Shown: piece by piece, positions 41,400 to 50,947 of the stretch | Layout of the letters: the number at the start of each line of letters is the position of its first letter | How positions within the stretch are numbered: the stretch's first letter is position 1 | Made by a program: the position numbers and the translations under genes | NCBI GenBank assembly: GCA_946965045.2 | Contig: OX337237.1 | Coordinates: 1,922,001 to 1,986,000 of the forward strand | Direction: 5' to 3' | Length of the DNA stretch: 64,000 nucleotides | Source: Epithemia pelagica | Lineage: Eukaryota > Bacillariophyta > Bacillariophyceae > Surirellales > Surirellaceae | The notes under the pieces: generated by a model | The model's database searches: none | The model's input: the letters and a program-made list of their open reading frames with translations, nothing else | What the model was told of the DNA's origin: nothing

Positions 41400-42829
41400 T
41401 CAGAGTTGGTTCCACATGCTGGGACCCTTACCCACCTTCTGTGGACTCTGATGTTCTTGAAGATTTATGGGAAAGAGCACACAATGTGTGCTCTGGCTGG
41501 TGGCGTCGACCCAAGTACTTACAAAAAGTGGGTCTGGATCTTCATTGATGCCATTTTCCTCTTCGAAGGACAAGTGGTGAGTTTTACATGCTGCAGCTTC
41601 TTTTTGCTTCTCGTGTCTAAGATTCTGTTGCATACTATCTTTTAGATTGTCTGGGAGAACCAATTTAAGCTGGATAGGGGCAATGACTGCCTCATCAGCG
41701 TCGATGGTACGGACTTCAGGGTGGCTGGGAATGGACGAAAATTCTGTTTTTCCGGTTCGTTGATTGGCCCCATACGTAGACGTAAGAGACATGACGTAGT
41801 CGGGTTCTTTCATTGCAAAGACATGGAAGTCAATATTATTCATCTTCCCTTTCTAGGCGTTGCAATCACCGACATCTTTATCATTGAAGTGGGCTTTGAT
41901 GGTGTCGCCCTTGATGAACTTGGGCCAGTATCTACGCTTCTTGATCAAAGCAGAAGCGTAGACACCTTTCTTCCGTAGTTCAACAATGCCCTTGAGGACA
42001 CAGAACCCACTGTCCAATATAACAACATGCCCTTTCCCAAAGATTGGTGTCAGCACACGCTACAATAAACCGACTGTATTCCTTAGTTGTTGTATGGAAT
42101 CAAGCGACCACGCGGAGCATCCTTCCCCTCCACCAGCTCCATGCCCCATAGAATCCCAGAAATGGAGCAAACCGTGTGGTATTCGTTGCCCAAGGGATGG
42201 GGCTTTCTTGGAACAAACATCCATCCTGGGCAGGTGTACTTACTGATCCATGGACTCATGGACTCGTCCAAGCAACTGACCCAGGATGGTGTGAACTGAA
42301 CAGCCATGTTGCTGTTCCATTCGTCCACCATCTGTCTTACTTCCCAGAACTTGTCTGTGTACGGCAGCGCGTCTTGATTGGTGTAGAAAATTGATTTCAG
42401 AATGTCCTCAAATTGCTTCTTCGACATCAAATCGTTAAGACAAAATGGGGCACCACGAAATCGATTTGTTTCCATGATGGACCAAAAATCCATTCGATCA
42501 GGACCGTTGATTGTTCCCATTAATAGCCAAATTCCAAGCCAACGAAGAAATCCACCGTAGGATAATTCTCTGTGGGCACCATTGTTGATTAGACGCTTGT
42601 TCGTTTCCAGTATGATCACGTCCTTCACGAACGATGTGAAGAAAAAAAGCTCGAAGATCTGTAGAAGAGTCGGCTTGACTTCGGAAGGAAAGGCAAGTCG
42701 AGGCATTAGCTTCTGCCCTCCTGCCATTGCAAGATAGCATGCTCCTGAATGCTCCCACGCCTCAAAGATTCCATCCGTATCTTCACCTGGATTTCTGGTG
42801 TTCCAGTATCCCGAAGCCTCGGGCACCAT
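41400..42829 (-). pseudogene. piggyBac-type transposase, frameshifted and with one stop
   Basis: 42829-42083: IFELFFFTSFVKDVIILETN, LSYGGFLRWLGIWLLMGTIN, then VQFTPSWVSCLDESMSPWIS, where CLDESM gives the first catalytic Asp, followed by PGWMFVPRKPHPLGNEYHTV. After a frame change, 42056-41853 reads GHVVILDSGFCVLKGIVELR (second Asp), then KRRYWPKFIKGD. TAG at 41853-41855 precedes DFHVFAMKEPDYVMSLTSTY in the same frame. The order and spacing are those of DDE_Tnp_1_7. The C-terminal cysteine-rich finger is not seen. Confidence 0.8.
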
Positions 42830-43427
42830 TGTGCTCGCTACCGATAGTCCGTCTTAGACCGCTTGCTGAACCATAGTTGGGACCTTATTTCTCTATGTTG
42901 GTCCCTACTTCAGTCTATGCCACGAATCAAATGCCATGAATCAAATGGGTCGGACGTCATGTACGCGGCCATCAAGACACACATGCCGCTCCCTTGGATA
43001 GCTGGACCCGACGCAATGTATTGATGGATAAACGAGGACGCAGACTCAGGTTCCGAAGACGACAACCACTCCCAGCCCCTGATCCCAACGGAGGACGAAA
43101 CAGAACACACCGACAATGACAGACTGGACTCGCAGCAACCGATGACGAGAAACAACTTATCCTGGACTACGTCCAGCAACACAACCCAGCATATCCTGGA
43201 CTACGTCCAGCAACACAACCCAGCAAGGCTCCCAGAGATCCGACAATACCTGAAGGGATTTGGTTGTTCGCGAACGACAGTGACGCGCAAGACGCGTGGG
43301 AGTTTGCCCAGTCATTGATCGAGACAGGCACTCCCACAGTCGCCGGCTCCCGCACCAGCCATTTGGTGTTCGTGACCCTAATGTCACTACTGGCTCTGAC
43401 GAGTCTGCTGATTCCTCCTGAGGAAGC
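42830..43427. other. Unassigned, with a small tandem repeat
   Basis: A plus frame covers KQLILDYVQQHNPA near 43150-43190 and then a hydrophobic short frame 43264-43455. No family is recognised. Confidence 0.25.
43158..43225. repeat. 34-base two-copy tandem repeat
   Basis: tatcctggactacgtccagc begins at 43158 and 43192; the two copies are identical and the period shifts frame. Confidence 0.8.
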
Positions 43428-44109
43428 GTGCCCTGCGCATCTGCTGCTGCAGTGAATAATGATAAAACGCATCTTATTGTTCAAAATGCATTTGTATGCA
43501 CCCAATTTAGTTATTCGAAACGTTTTGCACGTCGTCTATGTGCAATGAACACCGACGAACATGGTGAGACCATTGAGTTGACCTGTGAATTAGACTCACA
43601 TGCAGACTCCATTGTCCAATGTTCCCATTGCGACTGCTGCTACTGTCTGGACCGACAGCGATAACCAGTCGTACTTGCTTGTTATCCACCAAGCATTTTT
43701 CTTTGGGGACCGTATGGGCAGTTCGTTACTCTGTCCGAACCAAATGCGTGCCAATGGTGTTGTGGTCAATGACGTACTGAAACAATTTGGCCCACAAAGT
43801 ACGCATAGCATCCGTGTGCCGGATGCCGACATGGTCATACCACTTACCATGACTGGTGTGATCAGTGGCTTTGCCACTCGTAAACCCACTTCTGACGAGC
43901 TTGAACACTTGCCACGCATAGTGCTAACTGCTGATAGCCCTTGGCAACCTCGTTCGGCCGCCTTTGTCAACGCGGAGGAGAAACTGGGTGTAGCTGCCGC
44001 TACTGCCGTTCGCAATGGCGAGGTCGGTCGGAGAGGACGTTTTGACAGGGTCAAAGAACATTCCAATAGGCAGCATGTAATTATCCGGAAGCGGATGAGC
44101 AGCCAATAG
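43428..44109 (+). pseudogene. Retroelement protease domain with DSH active site
   Basis: 43428-43664: ELTCELDSHADSIVQ. After a +1 frame change near 43620 come LSNVPIATAATVWTDSDNQS, LVIHQAFFFGDRMGSSLLCP, NQMRANGVVVNDVLKQFGPQ, HSIRVPDADMVIPLTMTGVI, then GFATRKPTSDELEHLPRI and TADSPWQP. This is the diatom-type retroelement protease (ELDSHAD... SLLCPNQ.RANGV), with His after the catalytic Asp-Ser. RT and integrase do not follow. Confidence 0.65.
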
Positions 44110-45382
44110 AAGCCAAGTAAAGGCTGTTACCGACGTCGGGGAACCTTCCACCAGCGGTAGAGTAAGCGTTGGGACGCTTTCGTTCACTTCGTTCAATTTA
44201 GAATTGAGTGTAGTGATTTTAGCTGCAAGAGCAGGGAGAACCGTAGAAGACCCAGAGGGCGCGGTTTCAGAGGTATGCTCCAGAGGAGGATTGTCAGGCC
44301 CAGTGGGTATGGGAAAGGAGGGTGGAATTTGTGTGGAAGACCATCCAAGTCTCGATCGATTATTGCGTCGTGGTTCTTCCGTACCAGGGTTGCTATTTAT
44401 TGCAAACAAATCGCACAAGAGATGATTTTGGATTACTATATTGCTGATTCAGACGACAAATCAACGTCTTCAGAATTCGGTTTTCCTTTGTGCTTGAAAC
44501 CCTATGTTTCTGAACTGTTGAGAACGTTTTCGACGGAGTGTTTGCGTCGTAAATCTCTTATCAATTCAAGACCATCGAATGACACATCATTCCCATACAA
44601 CAATTATACTGATGACGACAATTCCACCAAACAAACCACGAAACAAGCCCATGCAAAGCAAACCAGTCCAAAATCTCGTAGAAGAAAACAACCACAGCAA
44701 CCCAAAAAGTCCCCGCCTTATTCCACCCACTCCTATTCAACGCGATACTGCAACACCATCATTACAAAATTCTTGCAATCTACTTCCCATTCCAAACAAC
44801 AAATCAAATATCCAGACTACCGACATCAACCAGGAGACCCCCCAAAGTTTACAACCCCCGCAAGATGGTCCCTTATCATGCCTCATTCCAAGTAGATACA
44901 AAGTCATCGACTACTACTGGTGAGCCTAATAGTGTTAGTACTAACAATTTGCAGAATTCTGTTTCTCTTGTTGTGCTGGGGAGGCAATTTGCTTTCACAT
45001 TGTCACTGGGGCGGCCGTCTGGTGATGGTGGCTCGGGGTTTGGTGCGGGACGGTGTGTCAATGGTTATGGTTCGTTCCTAACATACCGGCGGGTCAGGGG
45101 ATGCAGCGTTATCTTACAATATGGATTTGCCGCGAGGGGCCGTGCGTCTGGGAAACGATGTCCAGATGGCGGCGTGGATGCTTGGTGTAGTGCCTCTATT
45201 GAACAATCGGCACAAGCAATACAGTCCCTCCCCAACAACCAAACAAAGAGCATCCTGTTCCGTTCCTCTGTCCTGCCCAAAATAGCACACCGCCTTGCCG
45301 CCGACATCATCCTCCACCTCCGAAACCTATCCAACAGCACTGACAACAACATTTTTGTGGGAAAACTACCTCTCCCCTCGAC
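44110..45382. other. Low-complexity, retroelement-like region
   Basis: Minus 44418-43924 includes PIGMFFDPVKTSSPTDL (compare 35735-35790). Plus 44275-44895 reads IAQEMILDYYIADSDDKSTS and then Lys/Gln/Pro-rich residues (KSRRRKQPQQPKK). Plus 44865-45386 is Gly/Arg-rich, then Leu/Ser-rich. These could be gag linkers. No domain is recognised. Confidence 0.25.
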
Positions 45383-45751
45383 TTGACACAATCACAATCC
45401 ATTTCCTCCAACACCTCGCCAACACACAGCAAATACCCAAACACTCTTTATACCTCGCCCACTTTTCGACAGCATTTCCTAGATGATGTTGACTCATATG
45501 CGTTCTCTTTTGCTTCATCTTCCTTACAGGGCGCCGTTCCTCCTAATTGGATACTACTAGACAACCAGTCGACCGTGGACATAGTAGCCAACACATCCCT
45601 TCTCCGTAGCATTCACGACAGTGAAATCCCTATCACATTTATGGCATGTGGAGTGCCAGACTTGTCATCGGTGAGAGGACGGGCGGGAGAAACCCCCGTT
45701 GGTCTGGTGTCGTTTCCTTTACGACCTGTGGCAAGAACACGTGTTCTTTGA
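45383..45751 (+). pseudogene. Retroelement protease fragment, DNQST type
   Basis: Reads DSYAFSFASSSLQGAVPPNW, then ILLDNQSTVDIVANTSLLRS and then unrelated residues. WILLDNQSTVD is the same active-site variant as at 31081-31680. The downstream flap and C-terminal part are lost. Confidence 0.6.
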
Positions 45752-45946
45752 CCACATGACGGAGTTGGCAATTGTGGGTGGAGCGGTCGTACCGTGTGAT
45801 GTCGTATAATGCTTCGTCTGCGTACTCGGAGGCAAAGAGGAAAAGACCTTTTCGGAAGGCGGTGAGTCCTTGGTCCTCGCTCTGTTCCCAGTGCTTATAA
45901 TGGCATAACCCCTACACCACAACAAATTCGGTTTGCGTTTCACACA

Positions 45947-46306
45947 ATGGGGTCTGAATCCAAATACTACTATGAGGGGATTAAAGTGGGTGCAGAAGCT
46001 GTTGTGGAATGGTTACGATCAACTCCGGCAACGAGTTACTGTATTTGGGGGGCCCGTCCCCAGAACCTAGTAAATGACAGAGTCCAACGTCAAGCTGGTA
46101 TGGTATTCAGTGAGAACCAATCGGACAATGGCAAACGAGATGTCACAGACATGACAGCATTTTGTGCAGAAGTCCTTGATGAGTATTCAGCAGACATGGA
46201 AACACTGGAGGTCCAAGCAGACCAACATTTCTTTATCGCATGTGCTTGGATCACAAACAAGGAGAAGCGTATGTTCCGAAGATCGAAAGTGTCAAGCATT
46301 CATTGA
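45947..46306 (+). CDS. Hypothetical protein, unrecognised
   Basis: Encodes 119 residues: YYYEGIKVGAEAVVEWLRST, then NDRVQRQAGMVFSENQSDNG and EVLDEYSADMETLEVQADQH. The continuation in another frame to 46421 reads EKVEEILNTQILDTPMQPRR. The composition is that of a soluble helical protein. Flanked by TE fragments; no family recognised. Confidence 0.35.
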   Translation: MGSESKYYYEGIKVGAEAVVEWLRSTPATSYCIWGARPQNLVNDRVQRQAGMVFSENQSDNGKRDVTDMTAFCAEVLDEYSADMETLEVQADQHFFIACAWITNKEKRMFRRSKVSSIH

Positions 46307-47239
46307 GAAGGTGGAGGAGATTCTCAATACACAAATTCTTGACACCCCGATGCAGCCTCGGCGCAAAAACGTGGTAGGCACTATCACCATGGACAACGTA
46401 AAAGTGAGGAAAATCATTTGACATATCGACAAGCTATTTGACATTAGGTAGATTCTTACTCTCTTGTAACTTGGGATCGAGGACTTAGCTAGGACAGCCC
46501 CATACACATGCCCGTCGGAGTACAGTACAGTCCATTTTACTGCCAGAAAAGATTTCCATTGGTGAAAGATTGGTGTCTTCGTGGGGGATGTGGTTGTATA
46601 ACCAGGTCGCATATTCCATGGCCATGGGCCAAAGTGATGGAGCGAAAGCACTAGGCCAGCAAAGATGAAAGTGTATCATCATGGCACCATCATGGCACGA
46701 ACCATGTATGTGACTGTTTGGATGGCACGTTCGGCGCCTGCGTTTTCGTGATGTGCCCCAACACCGGAGAGTGTGCTGGATGGTGGTGGGAACGTATTGT
46801 GATTGGCTTGCAACGATGCTTGAAGCGCATCAGATGTAAATACCCCATTGTCCGAATGATACCGTGCAATGCGTCGTCCGGACTGGTGAGCAATGACTTC
46901 AAACTGATTCATGGAGTTGATGGTATCACTCCTGCCCAACGACACCTGAGGATAACAAAAGATAGCCTTTGAACCGTGGTCGAAGAAGATACTACCTCCA
47001 ACAAATCGATGTTCTGGACGTTCACGCCCACCTGTTTGTCAGAGATGACCTCGGACGGTGGATTCAAAGTGATCGATCGATACCATATCTCCTGGTGCTA
47101 GTTTGTGATCAAGTGGAGTCAAATGTCGAGCCTCAGGGTGTGGAGTATCTGACTTGACTTGCCCAACACAATTTGGGCAAAACGGTTCCTGGCTGAGCAG
47201 GGATATGACGTGAAGAGTACGTTTGCACAAGACAAGCAA
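46292..47239 (-). pseudogene. Copia integrase, three frames
   Basis: 47239-47039: FCPNCVGQVKSDTPHPEARH, then LAPGDMVSIDHFES (HHCC end and first catalytic Asp). 46945-46679: SGRRIARYHSDNGVFTSDAL (second Asp), then GVGAHHENAGAERAIQTVTY (catalytic Glu in AERA). 46682-46485: MAMEYATWLYNHIPHEDTNL, then LSPMEIFSGSKM. A VWGC element and LDPKL-like end follow to about 46440. All three catalytic residues survive, but frame changes separate them. No RT lies downstream in the expected direction. Confidence 0.75.
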
Positions 47240-47390
47240 AGTGCAATTCGCCTCGAAAAGAACGGCTTACGCTCCGCAGGAAAACAGCCCCGTGGAACAA
47301 GAAAGCATCGAGATCTTCTATTGTCCCACAGAACAGATGCTTGCTGATTTTTATACCAAGCCGTTAGGGCTAGGGTTTATCCGAATGATA
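47159..47390 (+). pseudogene. Copia RNase H C-terminus
   Basis: Reads WAKRFLAEQGYDVKSTFAQD, then KQSAIRLEKNGLRSAGKQPR. After a short deletion, another frame reads IFYCPTEQMLADFYTKPLGL. QDKQSAIRLEKNG and the C-TEQMLADFYTKPL end are the classic tail of copia polyproteins. It overlaps the start of an oppositely oriented integrase fragment. Confidence 0.75.
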
Positions 47391-47429
47391 AATCACAAGT
47401 GATGGCGGATGAGCAGTGGCAGCGGTAGC

Positions 47430-48390
47430 CGAGACCACCGAGTGCTGGGGTATTGAGGTTGGCAATGAGTAGGGAGTGTAGGTGGACTTGGTGAGAGTGG
47501 GTGAGATGTTGCAAAAATTTGGTTGTGAAAGCGTCGAGTCTGTCGGTAAAAGCGATTGATTTTGTTTATGAGTTTGGTAGGGCCTGGAGAGCTTTGGCGT
47601 TGTGGGAAAGCTTGGTGAGTTTGGTATCAATGAAGGAGGCGATGAAGCCCGTGCTACCAATGGTTTGGCCGAGGAAACGGAGGCCGGTGGTGACTTCTGC
47701 GGTTGTGGGGTCTTCGGGATTGAGGAACGAGAGGGCGTTGAGGAGGTGAGTTTGTTGTGGTGGAGGTAGGTTCGGGTGCGGGCTTGTGCCGTTGGTGGAG
47801 GTTAGGATGCGGCATTTGGATTTGTTTAAATGAATGCCATATTACTGACCGAGTTTGTGGAATGTTTCGAGGAAGGGAAGCAGATCGGAGTGGGGAAGAC
47901 AAACCGACGTATCATTCATGACGCTGCAACTGTGAGCAAGGCCGCCTTTGGTGTCGTCGTATGGGTCGTTGTTGCGTAGTCGTGTGGAGGCGAGCTGTTT
48001 GAGGAGGGTGTTGATTTGCCGGTTGGGGGTGAAGAGAACTAAACAAGCAAAGAGGGGGCGGAGGGGGCACCCCTGGCTGAATCCTTCGTCTTGGTTTATT
48101 GTGGCGTTGTTGCCTTGTTGGTCCTTGTACCAGTTGGTGGTGGTGGTGGTGGCGGCGTAGAGCAGGTCGAAAAGGGGGAGGAGGGGTGTGGTTTCCTCGC
48201 GGGAGGCCAGGATCTCTCGGTAACGGGTGCGAGAGCACGCATTGAACATATTGGTCAAGTCCAATAGTAAGAGGGCGCGGGTTGGGAGTGCGTTGGGTGC
48301 AGTGGTGGTGAGGAACTTGTCGATGTGGGTCTGTGCTCCCCTGCAGTGAGCGCACGATGGGTGCTGGCCCGTTGGCAGTTGGCATAGCAT
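47430..48390 (-). pseudogene. Non-LTR-type RT with mutated DD box
   Basis: 48390-47842: RALLLLDLTNMFNACSRTRY (motif A, catalytic Asp), then YKDQQGNNATINQDEGFSQG and QGCPLRPLFACLVL (motif B), then HSCSVMNDTSVCLPHSDLLP (motif C). Motif C reads VMND where YxDD is expected, so the first catalytic Asp is Asn. After a TAA near 47844 the frame goes on as YGIHLNKSKCRILT. Fingers are missing, and the 5' end is fused to gag-like sequence. Confidence 0.7.
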
Positions 48391-48409
48391 GTCCCACGCA
48401 AGTGATAAC

Positions 48410-48734
48410 TCAAGCAGATGGGAACCGTTGTGTTGGTACCTTGATCCGTCGTGGTAGGTGCATGCTCCCGTAGCTGCGCAATCCTGGTCCCAGAGTTTGT
48501 AAATGCCTCTTGCAGGGCCGCAACAGGGTTGTGGTTTTCCACCCGTTGTCCGGGATCCCGATGGTTGTTGTCCACCCGTGGGTTGTTCCCTCCACCACCA
48601 CTAGGTGGAGCTCCTCTTGAAGGAGGTGCCGGTGTTTCTGGCACCACTCTATATTTGGATGGCATGGGGGCAAACTGGTGAAAGGCTCGGGCGGTTACAA
48701 TCCATTCAAGTTCTTTGAAGCTGGGGACTACCAC
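48410..48734 (-). pseudogene. Non-LTR gag-like leader with zinc-binding motif
   Basis: Reads PPSRGAPPSGGGGNNPRVDN, then ICLSYHLRGTCYANCQRAST followed by HRALTAGE. CX8CX3CX5H-type spacing resembles the CCCH-like finger of ORF1/gag leaders. It precedes the RT relic on the same strand but overlaps it out of frame, so sequence between gag and RT was lost. Confidence 0.5.
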
Positions 48735-48786
48735 AGGTCTCCCTTAGTTGATGGCTTGTAGGTAGGCCAACATCTCCAGCTGGATC

Positions 48787-49548
48787 TTGCGTAGGATGAG
48801 AGGCAAGATAGGAGTGTGGTCTTCTGAGGACAGGTTGAGGTGTGCTTCCAGTGTTGGCCATGTCTCATACGCTGCTATTGCCGACGCGAAGTTTACGGGC
48901 CACGGTCATTTCTCGTATCAACAATATGTTCACCGCCATCAGAAAGCTCATAATACATTGGCTGAACTTGATGAACCCGTTGCCGAAACCAAAAAGGTAA
49001 CCAATTTCCTCAAAAGTATATCGGATCCCTCGTTGGCGGCGGGAAAGACGGTCGTCAACGGAGATGCAGCAAAGCTTTCTGATTTTGAAGCATGCCAGCA
49101 GTATTTTGGCACGTTGATTGCTGCATCCCGTACCGACAAGACCAATGACGAGAATCGAAAGATTGCTGGTGTGGGTACGACTAAGACTAGTGGAAAGAAG
49201 AATGGTTGTAACAAGCAGAATAAAAAGAAGACACGTCATTACAGTTTGGATGAATGGCGCAAGCTCTCTGATGAAGAGAAGGCCGAAATCCTTCGTGCCC
49301 GTAAAGAACAGAAAGACGCTAATGGAAAGCGTAAGGCCGGAGCCGTGCGAACTGAAGATGAAAATGGCTCTCACAAGTTGAGTAAAACTGAAACTCCAAA
49401 GTCTGGTAACACGAAATTGGAGACCACTGACCTGGATGGTGACGACGCGCCGAACCATACTTGTACGGCAGAAATGATGGCATGCATGTCAGATATAAGA
49501 CGCATCTTGGAGAGCTCATTTTTGAGGAAGTTCTGCAAGAAGTTTTGA
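48787..49548 (+). pseudogene. Retroelement gag, C-terminal two-thirds
   Basis: Encodes 253 residues: HGHFSYQQYVHRHQKAHNTL, then EPVAETKKVTNFLKSISDPS, FEACQQYFGTLIAASRTDKT, then a Lys-rich linker and HYSLDEWRKLSDEEKAEILR. F.YV..HQ.AHN.L and YSLDEWRKLS...K..IL match diatom-type gags. The usual N-terminus is missing, and the first 35 residues are unrelated. Confidence 0.6.
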
Positions 49549-49571
49549 GTTGATTGTTGATTTTGTCCACC

Positions 49572-49778
49572 ATGGCCACTCCAGCTGCAATGTGTCAGGC
49601 GTTTATTCGCCTTCAGTTCTCCAACCCGGCATCCAGTACCTAGTGGATCGCCAAGGCGAGCCGAAATCACGACGGGCGAGTGGCTTATCAAGCCTTGTTT
49701 GATCACTACCTAGGGCCCAATAATGCTAGGCATAAACGATTCAATTTTGAGAAGTATTGCAAGATTCACGTGAACCAC
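49572..49778 (+). pseudogene. Retroelement gag N-terminus cut by the DNA transposon
   Basis: Starts MATPAAMCQAFIRLQFSN. In the next frame GRVAYQALFDHYLGPNNARH and FEKYCKIHVNH follow, at which point the transposon end ACATCTAAGGG begins. AYQALFDHYLGPNN...FEKY is the conserved gag N-terminal pattern. The remaining gag should lie past the right end of the inserted element, outside the window. Confidence 0.6.
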
Positions 49779-49880
49779 ATCTAAGGGAGGAAAACTCCCC
49801 CTTTTTCATAAAATGGGCCCCCAAATGCACAGGGGGAGCGGATTTTATGCACTCAAATGCACCTCCCAACCACTAAAATG
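49778..49880. repeat. Left terminal repeat region of the transposon
   Basis: ACATCTAAGGGAGGAAAA, then short palindromic C/G tracts (aactccccct ... agggggagc), cataaaatg (49807-49815) and attttatgcac (49842-49852). It matches the inverted right end at 3220-3303 in motif content. Sequence 49880-50330 holds no gene. Confidence 0.5.
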
Positions 49881-50334
49881 GACCAAAACACACATTTAAC
49901 TACATTTTAAGACACTAAAAAGCAAAAAGTCGCTAATAAGATTTCTCTAAATGCACATTCCTGAATCTTATCATCTCAACAATGACTAGTATGCTCACGA
50001 CCCGCGACTAACACCCCATTTAAGCGACCAATCCATTCTACACGATTGCACACCCGACACATGTCAGACCAAAGACCCTGCACCATTCGTCAATTAGAGT
50101 ATTGAAGCGCTTAGGCGTGATGCATTTACAATGTTTTTCCAAGTGTACGCAATCAAATACCTATCACTCCATAATACTCACATGTTGTTCTCATCAAAGT
50201 CCCACCAACAGCGGCAAAAAGTATCACTCCAAACCCAACAGCAGCAGCACCAGCACAAGAAGAATGCTGCTTCATTGCTTTGCTTTGTTGACGGTCTATA
50301 ACGATCAGGTTGCTTTCTTCTTTTACTGAGCTTG

Positions 50335-50705
50335 TTCAAGAGAGAAGAGTATTGGATTGGATTTTCCCTTCGGTGATTGTGTTGAATTTATTCGGTGGAT
50401 TGTTGAAGTGTTGAAGAGAGGAGAGAAGAGAGAAGAAGAGGATCTCACCAGTACTGGATTGGATTTTTCCTTCGGTTTCTATTGAAGAGTGGATTGGATT
50501 TTTTTCCTTCGGTGGTTGTACTGAGTCTATAGAAGAGAAGAGTGGTACTGGATTGGATTTTTTCCTTCGGTGGTTGTGTTGAAATCTTTAGAAGAGTGGA
50601 TTGGAATTTTGCTTCGGTGGTTGTGCTGAATCTAGTGAGGAGTGGTACTGGGTTTATCTTTCCTTCGGTGGTTGTGTTGAATCTATTTGGTGGAATGTTG
50701 AAGAG
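50335..50705. repeat. Subterminal imperfect repeats, six copies
   Basis: A unit of roughly 45-95 bases containing ggattggatttt, ccttcggtggttgtgttga and gaagag recurs; cttcggt occurs near 50370, 50471, 50508, 50566, 50613 and 50664. Spacing is irregular. Arrays like this at the end of CACTA-type elements serve as transposase-binding sites (established for CACTA); here that is inference. Confidence 0.65.
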
Positions 50706-50947
50706 AGAAGAGGATCTCAGCTGCAACAAGAGTTCCGGTAGTGACTTCTTGCAAAATCTCCATTGGAGTAGAAGTGTTGCCTGGTTCATATTTTGTTTGC
50801 TTGTACTGCATTGTTCCGGGTTTTGGGTACAGAGGCATAACAAGCAGGAGAAATGGTAGTAGCCTGTTGTGGGGTTTCTAAACCACTCTGTAACCTTTAC
50901 CTTCCTCAAGACAACTATTGGCTTTTTGTCACTTGACTTGTTGAACA

